DNA of 64,000 nucleotides from Kribbella rubisoli (GTDB lineage Bacteria; Actinomycetota; Actinomycetes; Propionibacteriales; Kribbellaceae). A program made the translations under genes and the position numbers. The DNA lies in contig NZ_SHKR01000017.1 in assembly GCF_004217145.1 (NCBI RefSeq), positions 310,001 through 374,000 on the forward strand, given 5' to 3'. Positions 8,252-15,996 of the stretch are shown here, in pieces; within the stretch, counting starts at the first letter, position 1; every line of letters starts with the position of its first letter. The notes beneath the pieces are model-generated. The model was not told the DNA's origin. It was given only the letters and a program-made list of their open reading frames with translations, and did no database searches.

Positions 8252-9316
8252 GTGGCAGAGGTACCGGTTTCGAAGACAGCAGCGCAGTTCGTCGATGCGT
8301 GGGAGGCAGCGGTCCGCGAGCGGCTGCGGGAGACTCCGCCGGACCGGCGCGACCGGCGGGTGCTGCTCGGTCCTTACTTCTCGCCGGAGAAGCACACGGA
8401 TGGTGTGCTCGGTGTCGGATTCGACGATGCGGAGAGGCTGCAGAAGCTGGGTCGCAGCACGGGTTGGCGCCGGTCCCGCGGTTGGCCGACCGGTGAAGAG
8501 ATCTCCGAGGTGCAGCGGCTCGGCGTCGGCCTGACCCGTGAGCTCAGCGCGGGTGTCGGGCGTGGAGCCGACCGTGAACTCCGGGACCGGCAGGACCGAG
8601 CCGAGAACCGCCTGAGCGTGGACATGAACCGTCCGGGCTCGCAGTTGGCCGACGCCATCGGTACGGCGGTCGCGCGATTCCACTACGGGCATGTGGTCAC
8701 GCAGCTTGTGAGCCGGCAGACGATCTCTCAGGATGTCGAGCGGGCACTCCGCAGCGGCAACGGCTGGGCGCAGCACACCCCGAACGAGGGCCTGGTGGTC
8801 GCGTTCGCGAACAACCTCGACCCGGTGGAGCACCGGAGCCCCGGAGACGGCCGGCTGCTGGATCGGGTGCACGCCTCCGATGGACTGGACAAGGCCAGGG
8901 TCGCGGCCGAGATCCTGGTCAACAGGTCGCCGGTGCTTCAGAAGGCGGACAACGACGTACGGACTGCGGCCGCCGATCGGCTTACCTCGGTGATCGGCGA
9001 CCAATTGGCCACGGCGATGAAGGAGCTCGACGAATCGAGGGAGTCGCTGCCGGCCCGCCTGGACCGGGGCGACGTACTCGGCCGCCGCATCGGCGAGGAC
9101 ACCCAGCGCGCGCTTATCCGTCTCGAGAACGAGGCTGCGCCCGCACCGGTGGACAACGAGGCGGCGCGGACTGCTGACGTCGCGACGGCTTCGCGGCTGG
9201 CGAGTGAAGGTGTGGCCGGCGCGGTCGCGACCACGCCCGGCTCGGCCGGCACCGACTCGTCCAGGAACGCGGCCGATCGCGTCGCCGCCGCCGAGCGGGG
9301 CAACGCGATCGGCTAG
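8252..9316 (+). CDS. Protein of unknown function, helical, Arg/Asp-rich
   Basis: A 354-residue open frame with normal actinobacterial codon bias that I do not recognise. It is soluble-looking, with no signal peptide or membrane span. The N-terminal two thirds is charged and probably helical, with blocks such as DRRDRRVLLGPYF and RELRDRQDRAENRL. The last 60 residues are Ala/Ser/Thr/Asp-rich and low in complexity. The GTG start at 8252 lacks a clear ribosome site, so the true start may differ. It is the only + strand gene between the LacI operon and the opposing HdeD-like gene. Confidence 0.6.
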   Translation: MAEVPVSKTAAQFVDAWEAAVRERLRETPPDRRDRRVLLGPYFSPEKHTDGVLGVGFDDAERLQKLGRSTGWRRSRGWPTGEEISEVQRLGVGLTRELSAGVGRGADRELRDRQDRAENRLSVDMNRPGSQLADAIGTAVARFHYGHVVTQLVSRQTISQDVERALRSGNGWAQHTPNEGLVVAFANNLDPVEHRSPGDGRLLDRVHASDGLDKARVAAEILVNRSPVLQKADNDVRTAAADRLTSVIGDQLATAMKELDESRESLPARLDRGDVLGRRIGEDTQRALIRLENEAAPAPVDNEAARTADVATASRLASEGVAGAVATTPGSAGTDSSRNAADRVAAAERGNAIG

Positions 9317-9323
9317 TTGCGGG

Positions 9324-9890
9324 TCAGGCCGGTGACGGGCTGGATTGGGCCGGCCCGGTGTTCAGCTCCCGCCGTACCGAGAAGCCGACACCGATCAGGA
9401 CCACACCCCACACGAGTGCGGTGACGCCCAGTACGACGGCGATGCTGACCGCGCCCGCTCCGGGCTTGGCGGCGAACAGTACGCCGATCAGGATCGACAG
9501 CAGCCCGCTCAGCACCAGGAGCCAGCGCGGCATGACCTGCTGACTGCTGAAGGCGCCGGCGAGCTCGAAGATGCCGCGGATGATCAACCAGATCCCGAGG
9601 ATCCAGGTCAGGGTCGCCGCGGTCATCCCGGGGCTGGTGATCGCGAAGAACGCCGCGACCAGAGCGATCACGCCGAGGACGACCAGCCAGAGCCGGCTGC
9701 CCTTCGACTCGGGCTGGAACGCCTGCACGATCGAGCCGATGCCGTCGGCCAGGGCCCAGAAGCCCCACAGCAGGGCCAGGGCGATCGCCGTATGAATCGG
9801 CCATGCGATCGCGAGGATCCCGAAGATGACAGCGATGACACCGCGGACGAGCAACATCTTCCAGCCGAGAGTCAACCAGTCCCGCTCCAT
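9324..9890 (-). CDS. HdeD/DUF308 family membrane protein
   Basis: A 188-residue integral membrane protein with about six hydrophobic helices. The repeated DUF308 pattern is clear: GVIAVIFGILAIAWP, then ALLWGFWALADGI, with later copies ILGIWLIIRGIFELAGAF and LLSILIGVLFA. E. coli HdeD is linked to acid resistance, but the actinobacterial role is unknown. A strong AAAGGAGG lies 7 bp before the ATG. The gene runs against its + strand neighbour with a 7-bp gap between stops. Confidence 0.88.
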   Translation of the reverse strand: MERDWLTLGWKMLLVRGVIAVIFGILAIAWPIHTAIALALLWGFWALADGIGSIVQAFQPESKGSRLWLVVLGVIALVAAFFAITSPGMTAATLTWILGIWLIIRGIFELAGAFSSQQVMPRWLLVLSGLLSILIGVLFAAKPGAGAVSIAVVLGVTALVWGVVLIGVGFSVRRELNTGPAQSSPSPA

Positions 9891-9959
9891 GTCGGACCTC
9901 CTTTGAGGGGCTTTCCACCCTCATGGTGATCCTGGTGGCGCTACGTGACAACTACCCGG

Positions 9960-10679
9960 CTATTCCGACGCGCGGCGCAGCGCTTCGGAGAGTCGCTCGG
10001 CGGCGGCCATCACGGCTGGGGCGTGCATGCGGCCGGGCTGGCGGGACAGGCGCTCGATCGGGCCGGAGACCGAGACGGCGGCGATCACCTTGCCACTGGG
10101 GGAGCGGACCGGGGCGGAAACGGACGCGACGCCCTGCTCCCTCTCACCGACCGAGTGCGCCCAGCCACGACGCCGTACGCCGGCCAGCGCGGCCGCGTTG
10201 AACGACGCGTTGTGGAGACCGCGATGCATCCGCTCCGGGTCCTCCCAGGCAAGCAGTATTTGGGCAGCCGAACCGGCGGCCATGGTCAACTGACTGCCGA
10301 CCGGCACGGTGTCACGCAGACCGGACGGACGCTCCGCGGCGGCGACGCACACGCGGTACTCACCCTGGCGGCGGAACAGCTGCGCCGACTCACCGGTGAT
10401 GTCCCGCAGTCGCGCCAGCACCGGGCCGGCGGTCGCGAGCAGCCGGTCCTCGCCGGCGGCGGAGGCCAACTCACTGAGTCGCGGACCGAGCACGAACCGT
10501 CCTTGCATGTCGCGACCGACCAGGCGATGGTGCTCCAGCGCCACCGCGAGGCGGTGTGCGGTCGGGCGGGCCAGCCCGGTGGCCGCGACGAGTCCGGCCA
10601 GGGTCGCCGGCCCGGACTCGAGCGCAGACAGAACGAGAGCTGCTTTGTCGAGAACGCCGACTCCGCTAGAGTTGTCCAT
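9960..10679 (-). CDS. ndgR: IclR-family regulator of leucine biosynthesis (NdgR/LtbR type)
   Basis: A 239-residue regulator with an N-terminal winged helix (SGVGVLDKAALVLSALESG, then LVAATGLARPTAHRLAVAL) and an IclR ligand domain. NdgR of Streptomyces and LtbR of Corynebacterium lie divergently next to leuCD and repress it, which is exactly the arrangement here. The ATG at 10679 gives the standard NdgR N-terminus (MDNSSGVGVLDKA); the frame extends upstream but without homologous sequence. The 107-bp gap to leuC holds the shared control region. Confidence 0.92.
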   Translation of the reverse strand: MDNSSGVGVLDKAALVLSALESGPATLAGLVAATGLARPTAHRLAVALEHHRLVGRDMQGRFVLGPRLSELASAAGEDRLLATAGPVLARLRDITGESAQLFRRQGEYRVCVAAAERPSGLRDTVPVGSQLTMAAGSAAQILLAWEDPERMHRGLHNASFNAAALAGVRRRGWAHSVGEREQGVASVSAPVRSPSGKVIAAVSVSGPIERLSRQPGRMHAPAVMAAAERLSEALRRASE

Positions 10680-10698
10680 GAGACGATACTGCCGTCTC
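10680..10698. promoter_or_regulatory. Inverted repeat between ndgR and leuC, candidate NdgR operator
   Basis: GAGACG (10680-10685) and CGTCTC (10693-10698) form a 6-bp-arm inverted repeat with a 7-bp spacer, immediately before the ndgR start codon. The position fits autorepression and control of the divergent leuC promoter. Binding is an inference. Confidence 0.45.
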
Positions 10699-10786
10699 GA
10701 ATCGTGGAACGCAAGTCGCTTCAGGGCCTCAATCGAGAGCACTGTGAGCGAAAGCACCTCACCACATACCTCAAAGGAGAAGTCTG

Positions 10787-12211
10787 ATGGGTAGGACGTT
10801 GTCGGAAAAGGTCTGGGATGCGCATGTCGTGCGCCATGCCGACGGAGAACCCGACCTTCTCTACATCGACCTCCATCTGGTCCACGAGGTGACCAGCCCG
10901 CAGGCCTTCGACGGACTGCGGCTGGCCGGCCGCGGAGTCCGGCGTCCCGATCTGACCATTGCCACCGAGGACCACAACGTCCCGACGTTCGACGTCGACA
11001 AGCCGATCGCCGACCCGGTGTCGCGCACCCAGGTGGACACGCTGCGGAAGAACGCCGAGGAGTTCGGCATCCGGATCCACACGCTCGGCGACCCGGACCA
11101 GGGTGTCGTGCACGTGATCGGCCCGCAGCTCGGACTGACCCAGCCGGGGATGACCGTGGTCTGCGGTGACAGCCACACCTCCACGCACGGCGCGTTCGGA
11201 GCGATTGCCTTCGGCATCGGTACGAGCGAGGTCGAGCACGTGCTGGCCACCCAGACGCTGATGCAGGCCCGTCCGAAGACGATGGCCGTCACGGTCGACG
11301 GCGTACTGCCGGACGGCGTCTCCGCGAAGGACCTGGTGCTCGCGCTGATCGCGCAGGTCGGCACCGGCGGCGGCCAGGGCTACATCGTCGAGTACCGCGG
11401 TGAAGCGATCCGCGCGCTGAGCATGGAAGCCCGGATGACGATCTGCAACATGTCGATCGAGTGGGGCGCCAAGGCCGGCATGATCGCGCCGGACGAGACC
11501 ACGTTCGCGTACCTGCAGGACAAGCCGCACGCGCCGCAGGGCGTCGACTGGGAAGCCGCCGTCGAGTACTGGAAGAGCCTGGCCACCGACGAGGACGCGA
11601 CGTTCGACCGCGAGGTCGTGCTGCGGGCCGAGGACATCGCGCCGTTCGTCACCTGGGGAACGAACCCGGGCCAGGGCATCCCGCTGTCGGAGAGCGTCCC
11701 GTCGCCGGACGACTTCGACAACGAGAACGACAAGGTCGCCGCCGAGCGGGCGCTGGAGTACATGGGCCTGACCGCCGGTACGCCGATGCGCGAGATCCAC
11801 GTGGACACGGTGTTCCTGGGCTCGTGCACCAACGGCCGGATCGAGGACCTGCGCGCCGCGGCCGGGGTGCTCGCCGGCCGGAAGGTTGCCGAGGGCACCC
11901 GGATGCTCGTCGTACCGGGCTCGGGCCGGGTCCGGCTGCAGGCCGAGGCCGAGGGCCTGGACACGATCTTCAAGGACGCCGGCGCCGAGTGGCGCGGCGC
12001 CGGATGCTCGATGTGCCTGGGCATGAACCCGGACCAGCTGGCCCCGGGCGAGCGCAGCGCCTCCACCTCGAACCGGAACTTCGAAGGCCGCCAGGGCAAG
12101 GGCGGTCGCACCCACCTGGTGTCGCCGCTGGTCGCCGCCGCGACCGCCGTCACCGGGACCCTGGCCGCACCGGCCGACCTGCCGCCCGTCGCCGTACCTG
12201 CGAACGCCTGA
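10787..12211 (+). CDS. leuC: 3-isopropylmalate dehydratase large subunit
   Basis: A 474-residue aconitase-family subunit that isomerises 2-isopropylmalate to 3-isopropylmalate in leucine biosynthesis, together with LeuD. The [4Fe-4S] ligands are visible as GSCTNGR (about residue 347) and GCSMCLGMNPD (about 406 and 409). The substrate region DSHTSTHGAFGAIAFGIG is intact. The ATG follows AAAGGAGA. leuD starts 14 bp after the stop. Confidence 0.97.
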   Translation: MGRTLSEKVWDAHVVRHADGEPDLLYIDLHLVHEVTSPQAFDGLRLAGRGVRRPDLTIATEDHNVPTFDVDKPIADPVSRTQVDTLRKNAEEFGIRIHTLGDPDQGVVHVIGPQLGLTQPGMTVVCGDSHTSTHGAFGAIAFGIGTSEVEHVLATQTLMQARPKTMAVTVDGVLPDGVSAKDLVLALIAQVGTGGGQGYIVEYRGEAIRALSMEARMTICNMSIEWGAKAGMIAPDETTFAYLQDKPHAPQGVDWEAAVEYWKSLATDEDATFDREVVLRAEDIAPFVTWGTNPGQGIPLSESVPSPDDFDNENDKVAAERALEYMGLTAGTPMREIHVDTVFLGSCTNGRIEDLRAAAGVLAGRKVAEGTRMLVVPGSGRVRLQAEAEGLDTIFKDAGAEWRGAGCSMCLGMNPDQLAPGERSASTSNRNFEGRQGKGGRTHLVSPLVAAATAVTGTLAAPADLPPVAVPANA

Positions 12212-12225
12212 GGAGCAAGGGAATC

Positions 12226-12825
12226 ATGGAAGCCTTCACCCAGCACATCGGTACGGCGGCCCCGCTGCGCCGCAGCAACGTCGACACCGACCAGATCATC
12301 CCGGCCGTGTACCTGAAGCGGGTCACGCGGACCGGCTTCGAGGACGGACTGTTCGCTGCCTGGCGCAACGATCCTTCGTTCGTCCTCAACCAGCCCGAGT
12401 ACGACGGTGTCTCGGTGCTCGTCGCCGGACCGGACTTCGGCACCGGATCGTCGCGTGAGCACGCGGTCTGGGCCCTGCTCGACTACGGGTTCCGGGTGGT
12501 CGTGTCGTCGCGGTTCGGCGATATCTTCCGCGGCAACTCCGGCAAGGCCGGGCTGCTCGCCGCCCTGGTGGAGCAGGACGTGGTCGAGCAGTTGTGGACC
12601 ACGATCGAGAGCGACCCGGGCACCAAGGTGACGGTCGACCTTGAGAACAAGACGATCTCAGCCGGTGACGTGTCGGCACCCTTCGAGATCGACGACTACA
12701 CGCGCTACCGGTTGCTGAACGGTCTGGACGACGTCGGCATCACGTTGTCGCACGCGGACGAGATCACTGCCTACGAAGCGACCCGGCCGTCCTTCAAGCC
12801 GGCAACGCTGCCTGCGAAGGCCTGA
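12226..12825 (+). CDS. leuD: 3-isopropylmalate dehydratase small subunit
   Basis: A 199-residue swivelling-domain partner of LeuC. Family landmarks are NVDTDQIIPAVYLKRV near the N-terminus and GPDFGTGSSREHAVWALLDY. The GNSGKAGLL segment and the C-terminal DDVGITLSHADEI are also typical. The ATG at 12226 follows GAGGAGCAAGG. The same frame is open far upstream inside leuC, but that part is an antiphase reading. It is the second gene of the leuCD operon. Confidence 0.97.
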   Translation: MEAFTQHIGTAAPLRRSNVDTDQIIPAVYLKRVTRTGFEDGLFAAWRNDPSFVLNQPEYDGVSVLVAGPDFGTGSSREHAVWALLDYGFRVVVSSRFGDIFRGNSGKAGLLAALVEQDVVEQLWTTIESDPGTKVTVDLENKTISAGDVSAPFEIDDYTRYRLLNGLDDVGITLSHADEITAYEATRPSFKPATLPAKA

Positions 12826-12833
12826 AACATCGG

Positions 12834-12884
12834 CCAGAGTTAGCGCCCCCGTAACGTTCGGCGGGCCGGGGGCGATAACTCTGG
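12834..12884 (+). terminator. Long hairpin after leuD
   Basis: CCAGAGTTA (12834-12842) pairs perfectly with TAACTCTGG (12876-12884). Inside, after one mismatch, CGCCCCC (12844-12850) pairs with GGGGGCG (12868-12874), around a 17-base loop. It begins 9 bases after the leuD stop. It lacks a T tract, so it could terminate leuCD or form part of the corA leader. Confidence 0.6.
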
Positions 12885-12917
12885 TGTTACCCTTACGTGG
12901 TTGTCAGAACAAGGCTT

Positions 12918-13006
12918 GCGAGACCGAGGAGGTGGGGCGCTGATGAGCGAACCCTCCAGACATACGGGTCTCGCTCGACCTTCGGGGGCCTCCTTCTTCT
13001 AGAAGG
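12918..13006 (+). promoter_or_regulatory. Structured corA leader with hidden ribosome site
   Basis: An outer 8-bp stem, GCGAGACC (12918-12925) with GGTCTCGC (12967-12974), encloses GGAGG (12928-12932) paired with CCTCC (12953-12957) and a small hairpin, CGCT-GATG-AGCG (12938-12949). Downstream, CCTTCT and AGAAGG (12992-13006) close a 3-base loop. The sequestered GGAGG is the Shine-Dalgarno site of the short reading frame at 12943-13002. It does not match the known Mg2+ M-box by eye. Its position before a magnesium transporter gene suggests a sensor, which is an inference. Confidence 0.5.
12943..13002 (+). CDS. Putative 19-residue leader peptide upstream of corA
   Basis: ATG AGC ... TAG encodes MSEPSRHTGLARPSGASFF, preceded by GAGGAGGTGG 7 bp upstream, one of the best ribosome sites in the window. 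It ends 82 bp before the corA start. Its codons 4-5 pair with its own Shine-Dalgarno sequence, and codons 9-11 form one side of the outer stem, so translating it would open the fold. Leader peptides control corA (CorL) and mgtA (MgtL) in enterobacteria; this one is unrelated in sequence. It is unproven as a peptide. Confidence 0.45.
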   Translation: MSEPSRHTGLARPSGASFF

Positions 13007-13084
13007 TGCAGAGTTCTCCAGCAGTTGTGGGGTCGGGCAGACGTGTGTTCATCACTCACCTGATCCACCGCACCTGGAGGACTC

Positions 13085-14251
13085 ATGTCCGACCTTCGCC
13101 TGCGCACGATCCGTGCGTTCAGCCGCACCCCGTCACTGCGTGCTGCCGCTCGCAAGCACGCTGCTGCCGTCTCCGCCGCCGTGCCCGAGCAGGCCGAGAA
13201 GCAGCCCCGCGATCCGCAGATGCCCAAGGGGCACAGCGTCGTGGACAGTGCGATCTACTGCGACGGCCGCCGGGTCGCTTCTCCTGACTCCCTCGCCGAG
13301 ACCTACGGCGAGCTGCACCAGGCCCCGCACAGCCTGGCCTGGATCGGCCTGTACCGGCCCGACCGCCGCGAGCTGGCCTCGCTGGCGCAGGAGTTCGACC
13401 TGCACGAGCTGGCGATCGAGGACGCCAACGAGGCGCATCAGCGACCGAAGCTGGAGCGGTACGGCGACACGTTGTTCGTCGTACTGAAGGCCGCGCGGTA
13501 CCGGGACGCGACCGAGGAGGTCGAGTTCGGTGAGGTACACGTGTTCGTCGGACCGGACTTCGTGGTGACGGTCCGGCACGCCGAAGCGCCCAACCTGGCA
13601 GCGGTACGGCGCCGGGTCGAGCGCGACCCCGAGCTGCTCAGCCGAGGCGCCGAAGCGGTCCTCTACGCGATCATGGACAAGGTCGTCGACGGCTACGCTC
13701 CGGTCGTCGCCGGTCTCGAGAACGACATCGACGAGATCGAGACCGAGGTGTTCCGCGGCGACCCGAAGGTGTCGCGGCGCATCTACGAACTGTCCCGTGA
13801 GGTGATCGAGTTCCAGCGCGCGACCCGGCCGCTGGTCGGCATGCTCGAGCAGCTGCGCGGCGGATTCCAGAAGTACGGCGTCGACGAGGAACTGCAACGT
13901 TCACTGCGCGATGTCGCCGACCACGTCACCGAGGTGGTGGAGAAGGTCGACGGATTCCGCGAACTGCTGCGCGACATCCTGACGGTGAACGCGACCCTGG
14001 TCGCCCAGCAGCAGAACGAGGAGATGAAGAGCCTCGCGATCGCCAGCAGCGAGCAGAACGAAGAGGTGAAGCGGATCTCTGCCTGGGCGGCGATCCTGTT
14101 CGCCCCGACCCTGATCGGCACCGTCTACGGGATGAACTTCGACAAGATGCCGGAGCTGCACTGGCAGTACGGATACCCCTTCGCGATCGGCCTGATGGCC
14201 TTGGTGTGTGGAGGTCTGCACCAGATCTTCAAACGCCGCGGCTGGCTCTGA
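13085..14251 (+). CDS. corA: CorA-family magnesium/cobalt transporter
   Basis: A 388-residue protein of the CorA 2-TM-GxN family, which imports Mg2+ (and Co2+) as a pentamer. It has a long cytoplasmic N-domain with helical ERYGDTLFVVLKAARY and HVFVGPDFVVTVRH segments. The signature GTVYGMNF follows the first membrane helix, and a second helix (YPFAIGLMALVCGGL) leads to the basic C-terminus FKRRGWL. The N-terminal 40 residues are an Arg/Ala-rich extension. ATG 13085 follows TGGAGGACTC. The 259-bp upstream gap carries the hairpins and leader peptide described above. Confidence 0.93.
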   Translation: MSDLRLRTIRAFSRTPSLRAAARKHAAAVSAAVPEQAEKQPRDPQMPKGHSVVDSAIYCDGRRVASPDSLAETYGELHQAPHSLAWIGLYRPDRRELASLAQEFDLHELAIEDANEAHQRPKLERYGDTLFVVLKAARYRDATEEVEFGEVHVFVGPDFVVTVRHAEAPNLAAVRRRVERDPELLSRGAEAVLYAIMDKVVDGYAPVVAGLENDIDEIETEVFRGDPKVSRRIYELSREVIEFQRATRPLVGMLEQLRGGFQKYGVDEELQRSLRDVADHVTEVVEKVDGFRELLRDILTVNATLVAQQQNEEMKSLAIASSEQNEEVKRISAWAAILFAPTLIGTVYGMNFDKMPELHWQYGYPFAIGLMALVCGGLHQIFKRRGWL

Positions 14252-14274
14252 ACTCCTGGGAATCTCCTGCGAAA

Positions 14275-14291
14275 AGGGCCCTCAGGGCCCT
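14275..14291 (+). terminator. Short hairpin after corA
   Basis: AGGGCCC (14275-14281) and GGGCCCT (14285-14291) form a 7-bp stem with a 3-base loop, 24 bp past the corA stop. There is no T tract; it is a possible terminator. Confidence 0.4.
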
Positions 14292-14350
14292 GATCGGGCC
14301 AAATTGTGGCACGAATCGCCCAAAACAAGGGCGAATTGCCGCGTTGGTGT

Positions 14351-14379
14351 TTGTGAACGGCGTGTTGAGTCCATAACGT
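14351..14379 (+). promoter_or_regulatory. Candidate promoter of the histone-like gene
   Basis: TTGTGA (14351-14356) and TAACGT (14374-14379) are separated by 17 bp, 53 bp before the GTG start. The spacing is optimal and the -10 matches at key positions. Confidence 0.4.
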
Positions 14380-14431
14380 TCCTGTGAGATCGAGCGCTGT
14401 GCTCGACGCCTAGTGTTCACGGAGGGAAGCA

Positions 14432-15013
14432 GTGAACAAGAGCCAGTTGGTCGAAGCGCTCGCAGTGCACTTCGACGGAAACCGCCGCCAGGCCCAGCAC
14501 GCATTGGAATCGGTGATCGACACCGTCCAGCGTGAGCTGACCAAGAAGGGCGGCAAGGTCGCCATCACCGGTTTCGGTGCCTTCGAGGCCATCGAGCGTG
14601 GGGCGCGCATCGTGCGCAACCCGCGGACCGGTGAGACCAAGCGTGCCAAGAAGACCACGGTGCCGAAGTTCCGCGCAGGTGCGGAGCTGAAGGCCGTTGT
14701 CTCCGGTGCCAAGAAGCTGCCGAAGCTGGTAGCCCCGAAGCCGGCCGCGACCGCCACCAAGGCGGCTGCCCCGGCGAAGAAGGCTGCACCGGTCAAGGCC
14801 GCTGCGACCAAGACCGCTGCAACCAAGACCGCCGCTGCGAAGAAGACGGTCGCCAAGAAGGCCCCGGCCAAGACGGTTGCCAAGAAGGCGCCGGCGAAGA
14901 CCGTTGCCAAGAAGGCCCCGGTCAAGAAGGCCCCGGCCAAGACCGTTGCGAAGAAGGCGCCGGCCAAGAAGGCCCCCGCCAAGAAGACCGCGGCGAAGCG
15001 TACCGCTCGCTGA
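14432..15013 (+). CDS. hupB: HU-family histone-like DNA-binding protein with Lys/Ala/Pro tail
   Basis: A 193-residue nucleoid protein. Residues 1-90 are a classic HU domain (MNKSQLVEALAVHFDGN, then KVAITGFGAFEAIERGARI and RNPRTGETK). After residue 100 comes a histone-H1-like tail of repeated AKKAPAKT / PAKK units ending KRTAR. This two-part form is the mycobacterial HupB/Streptomyces HupS type; the tail binds DNA and is often modified. GTG start with AGGGAAG upstream. A strong bidirectional terminator follows. Confidence 0.95.
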   Translation: MNKSQLVEALAVHFDGNRRQAQHALESVIDTVQRELTKKGGKVAITGFGAFEAIERGARIVRNPRTGETKRAKKTTVPKFRAGAELKAVVSGAKKLPKLVAPKPAATATKAAAPAKKAAPVKAAATKTAATKTAAAKKTVAKKAPAKTVAKKAPAKTVAKKAPVKKAPAKTVAKKAPAKKAPAKKTAAKRTAR

Positions 15014-15042
15014 TCTTCACGCACTGCGGCATCAGCATCACA

Positions 15043-15085
15043 GCGAAGGCCGGTCACCCCACTCCAGGGGTTGACCGGCCTTCGC
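15043..15085. terminator. Bidirectional terminator between hupB and the cofC operon
   Basis: A 14-bp perfect stem (15043-15056 with 15072-15085) continues as CCCC/GGGG around a 6-base loop, with one bulged T. It is flanked by convergent genes and can serve both. Confidence 0.85.
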
Positions 15086-15100
15086 CGTTGTCTGTGGCAA

Positions 15101-15307
15101 CTAGAGCTGGGTGCCGAACTCCACCTTGGTGATCGCCAGTCCGGCACCGGAGCCGGTCGTCTCGATCCGCACCCGTTGTCCTACGCGCAGATGACGGACC
15201 GGAGTATCGGCGACGGCGTGCACGGTGAACGGAAGCTCGACACCGGCGTCGGTCAGCACCGCGCCGGAAAACGTCTCGCCGTCGTAGCGGCTCACGGTTG
15301 CCTGCAT
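15101..15307 (-). CDS. Small OB-fold-like protein (cold-shock-related)
   Basis: A 68-residue protein beginning MQATVSRYDGETFSGAVLTD and containing a RVGQRVRIE segment. It resembles the short, diverged cold-shock-domain proteins often encoded beside cofC in actinobacteria. The RNA-binding aromatic motifs of true CspA are not all evident, so nucleic-acid binding is only suggested. It starts one base after the cofC stop and is therefore the second gene of that operon. Confidence 0.65.
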   Translation of the reverse strand: MQATVSRYDGETFSGAVLTDAGVELPFTVHAVADTPVRHLRVGQRVRIETTGSGAGLAITKVEFGTQL

Positions 15308-15308
15308 A

Positions 15309-15980
15309 TCAGCAGGCTAGACCCTCGGTCCCGGTCGCGGCACCGAGAACCAGCGACATCACGTCGGCGGTCGCCGGCCCCACCCCGAGCTGTACGGCGT
15401 GCGCCAGATCGGCGGCGGTGTCGACATCGCGACGTACCGACTCGATCCCGGTCAGCTCGATCGGCACCGCCCCGGACGCCTGGTGTGCCAGCGCGGAACC
15501 TACGCCGAAGCGGGGATCCAGCGGTACGCCGGGAGCCGCCGCGAGCAACGTCGTCCCCGTGCCGGGCTGGTCCACCACGAACGAGCGCGGCGCCGTACAA
15601 GCCGCGAGTACGGCGGTGAGCTCGGCCGGACGCAACGCCGGAAGATCCGCGGACAACGCGGCGACGCCGTTGTCCGGGAACTCGGCAGCGGCAACAGCGG
15701 CTCCGTGCAGCAAGGCCTCGTTGAGCCCGGCCGCCGGCAGGTCCGGCACGACGTACGCACCGGCGTCGGTCACGTCCGCCGCGACCAACGGATCGTCCGT
15801 GACGACCAGGACGGCCCGCACCAGGGCAGAGGCGAGCGCGGCCGCAGTAGTGTCGACAGCGAACGCACGAGCCAGCTCGGGACGGTGCTGCGGGTACGCC
15901 GGAGCGAGCCGGCTCTTCGCGATCGCCGTACGCTTCACCGGGATCGCCAGGATCCAGGGAGCGACCTGTAGGTCTGCCAT
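15309..15980 (-). CDS. cofC: 2-phospho-L-lactate / phosphoenolpyruvate guanylyltransferase (F420 biosynthesis)
   Basis: A 223-residue nucleotidyltransferase also called FbiD in mycobacteria. It activates phosphoenolpyruvate or phospholactate with GTP in coenzyme F420 synthesis. Family marks are PWILAIPVKRTAIAKSRL at the N-terminus, VVTDDPLV, the ALSADLPAL metal-binding motif and GTGTTLLAA. ATG 15980 gives the conserved N-terminus; the frame extends upstream into the opposing gene. It is divergent from plsC with 16 bp between start codons, so the two promoters must overlap the coding sequences. Confidence 0.9.
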   Translation of the reverse strand: MADLQVAPWILAIPVKRTAIAKSRLAPAYPQHRPELARAFAVDTTAAALASALVRAVLVVTDDPLVAADVTDAGAYVVPDLPAAGLNEALLHGAAVAAAEFPDNGVAALSADLPALRPAELTAVLAACTAPRSFVVDQPGTGTTLLAAAPGVPLDPRFGVGSALAHQASGAVPIELTGIESVRRDVDTAADLAHAVQLGVGPATADVMSLVLGAATGTEGLAC

Positions 15981-15996
15981 CAGGCAGGATTCTCCC

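Noticed and set aside
12940..12946. CTGATGA, the hammerhead ribozyme core
   Set aside because: The required stem II and GAAA partner are missing; it falls in a different, simple hairpin.
12885..13084. M-box (Mg2+) riboswitch before corA
   Set aside because: The conserved M-box core sequences were not found by eye; a different leader structure explains the region better.
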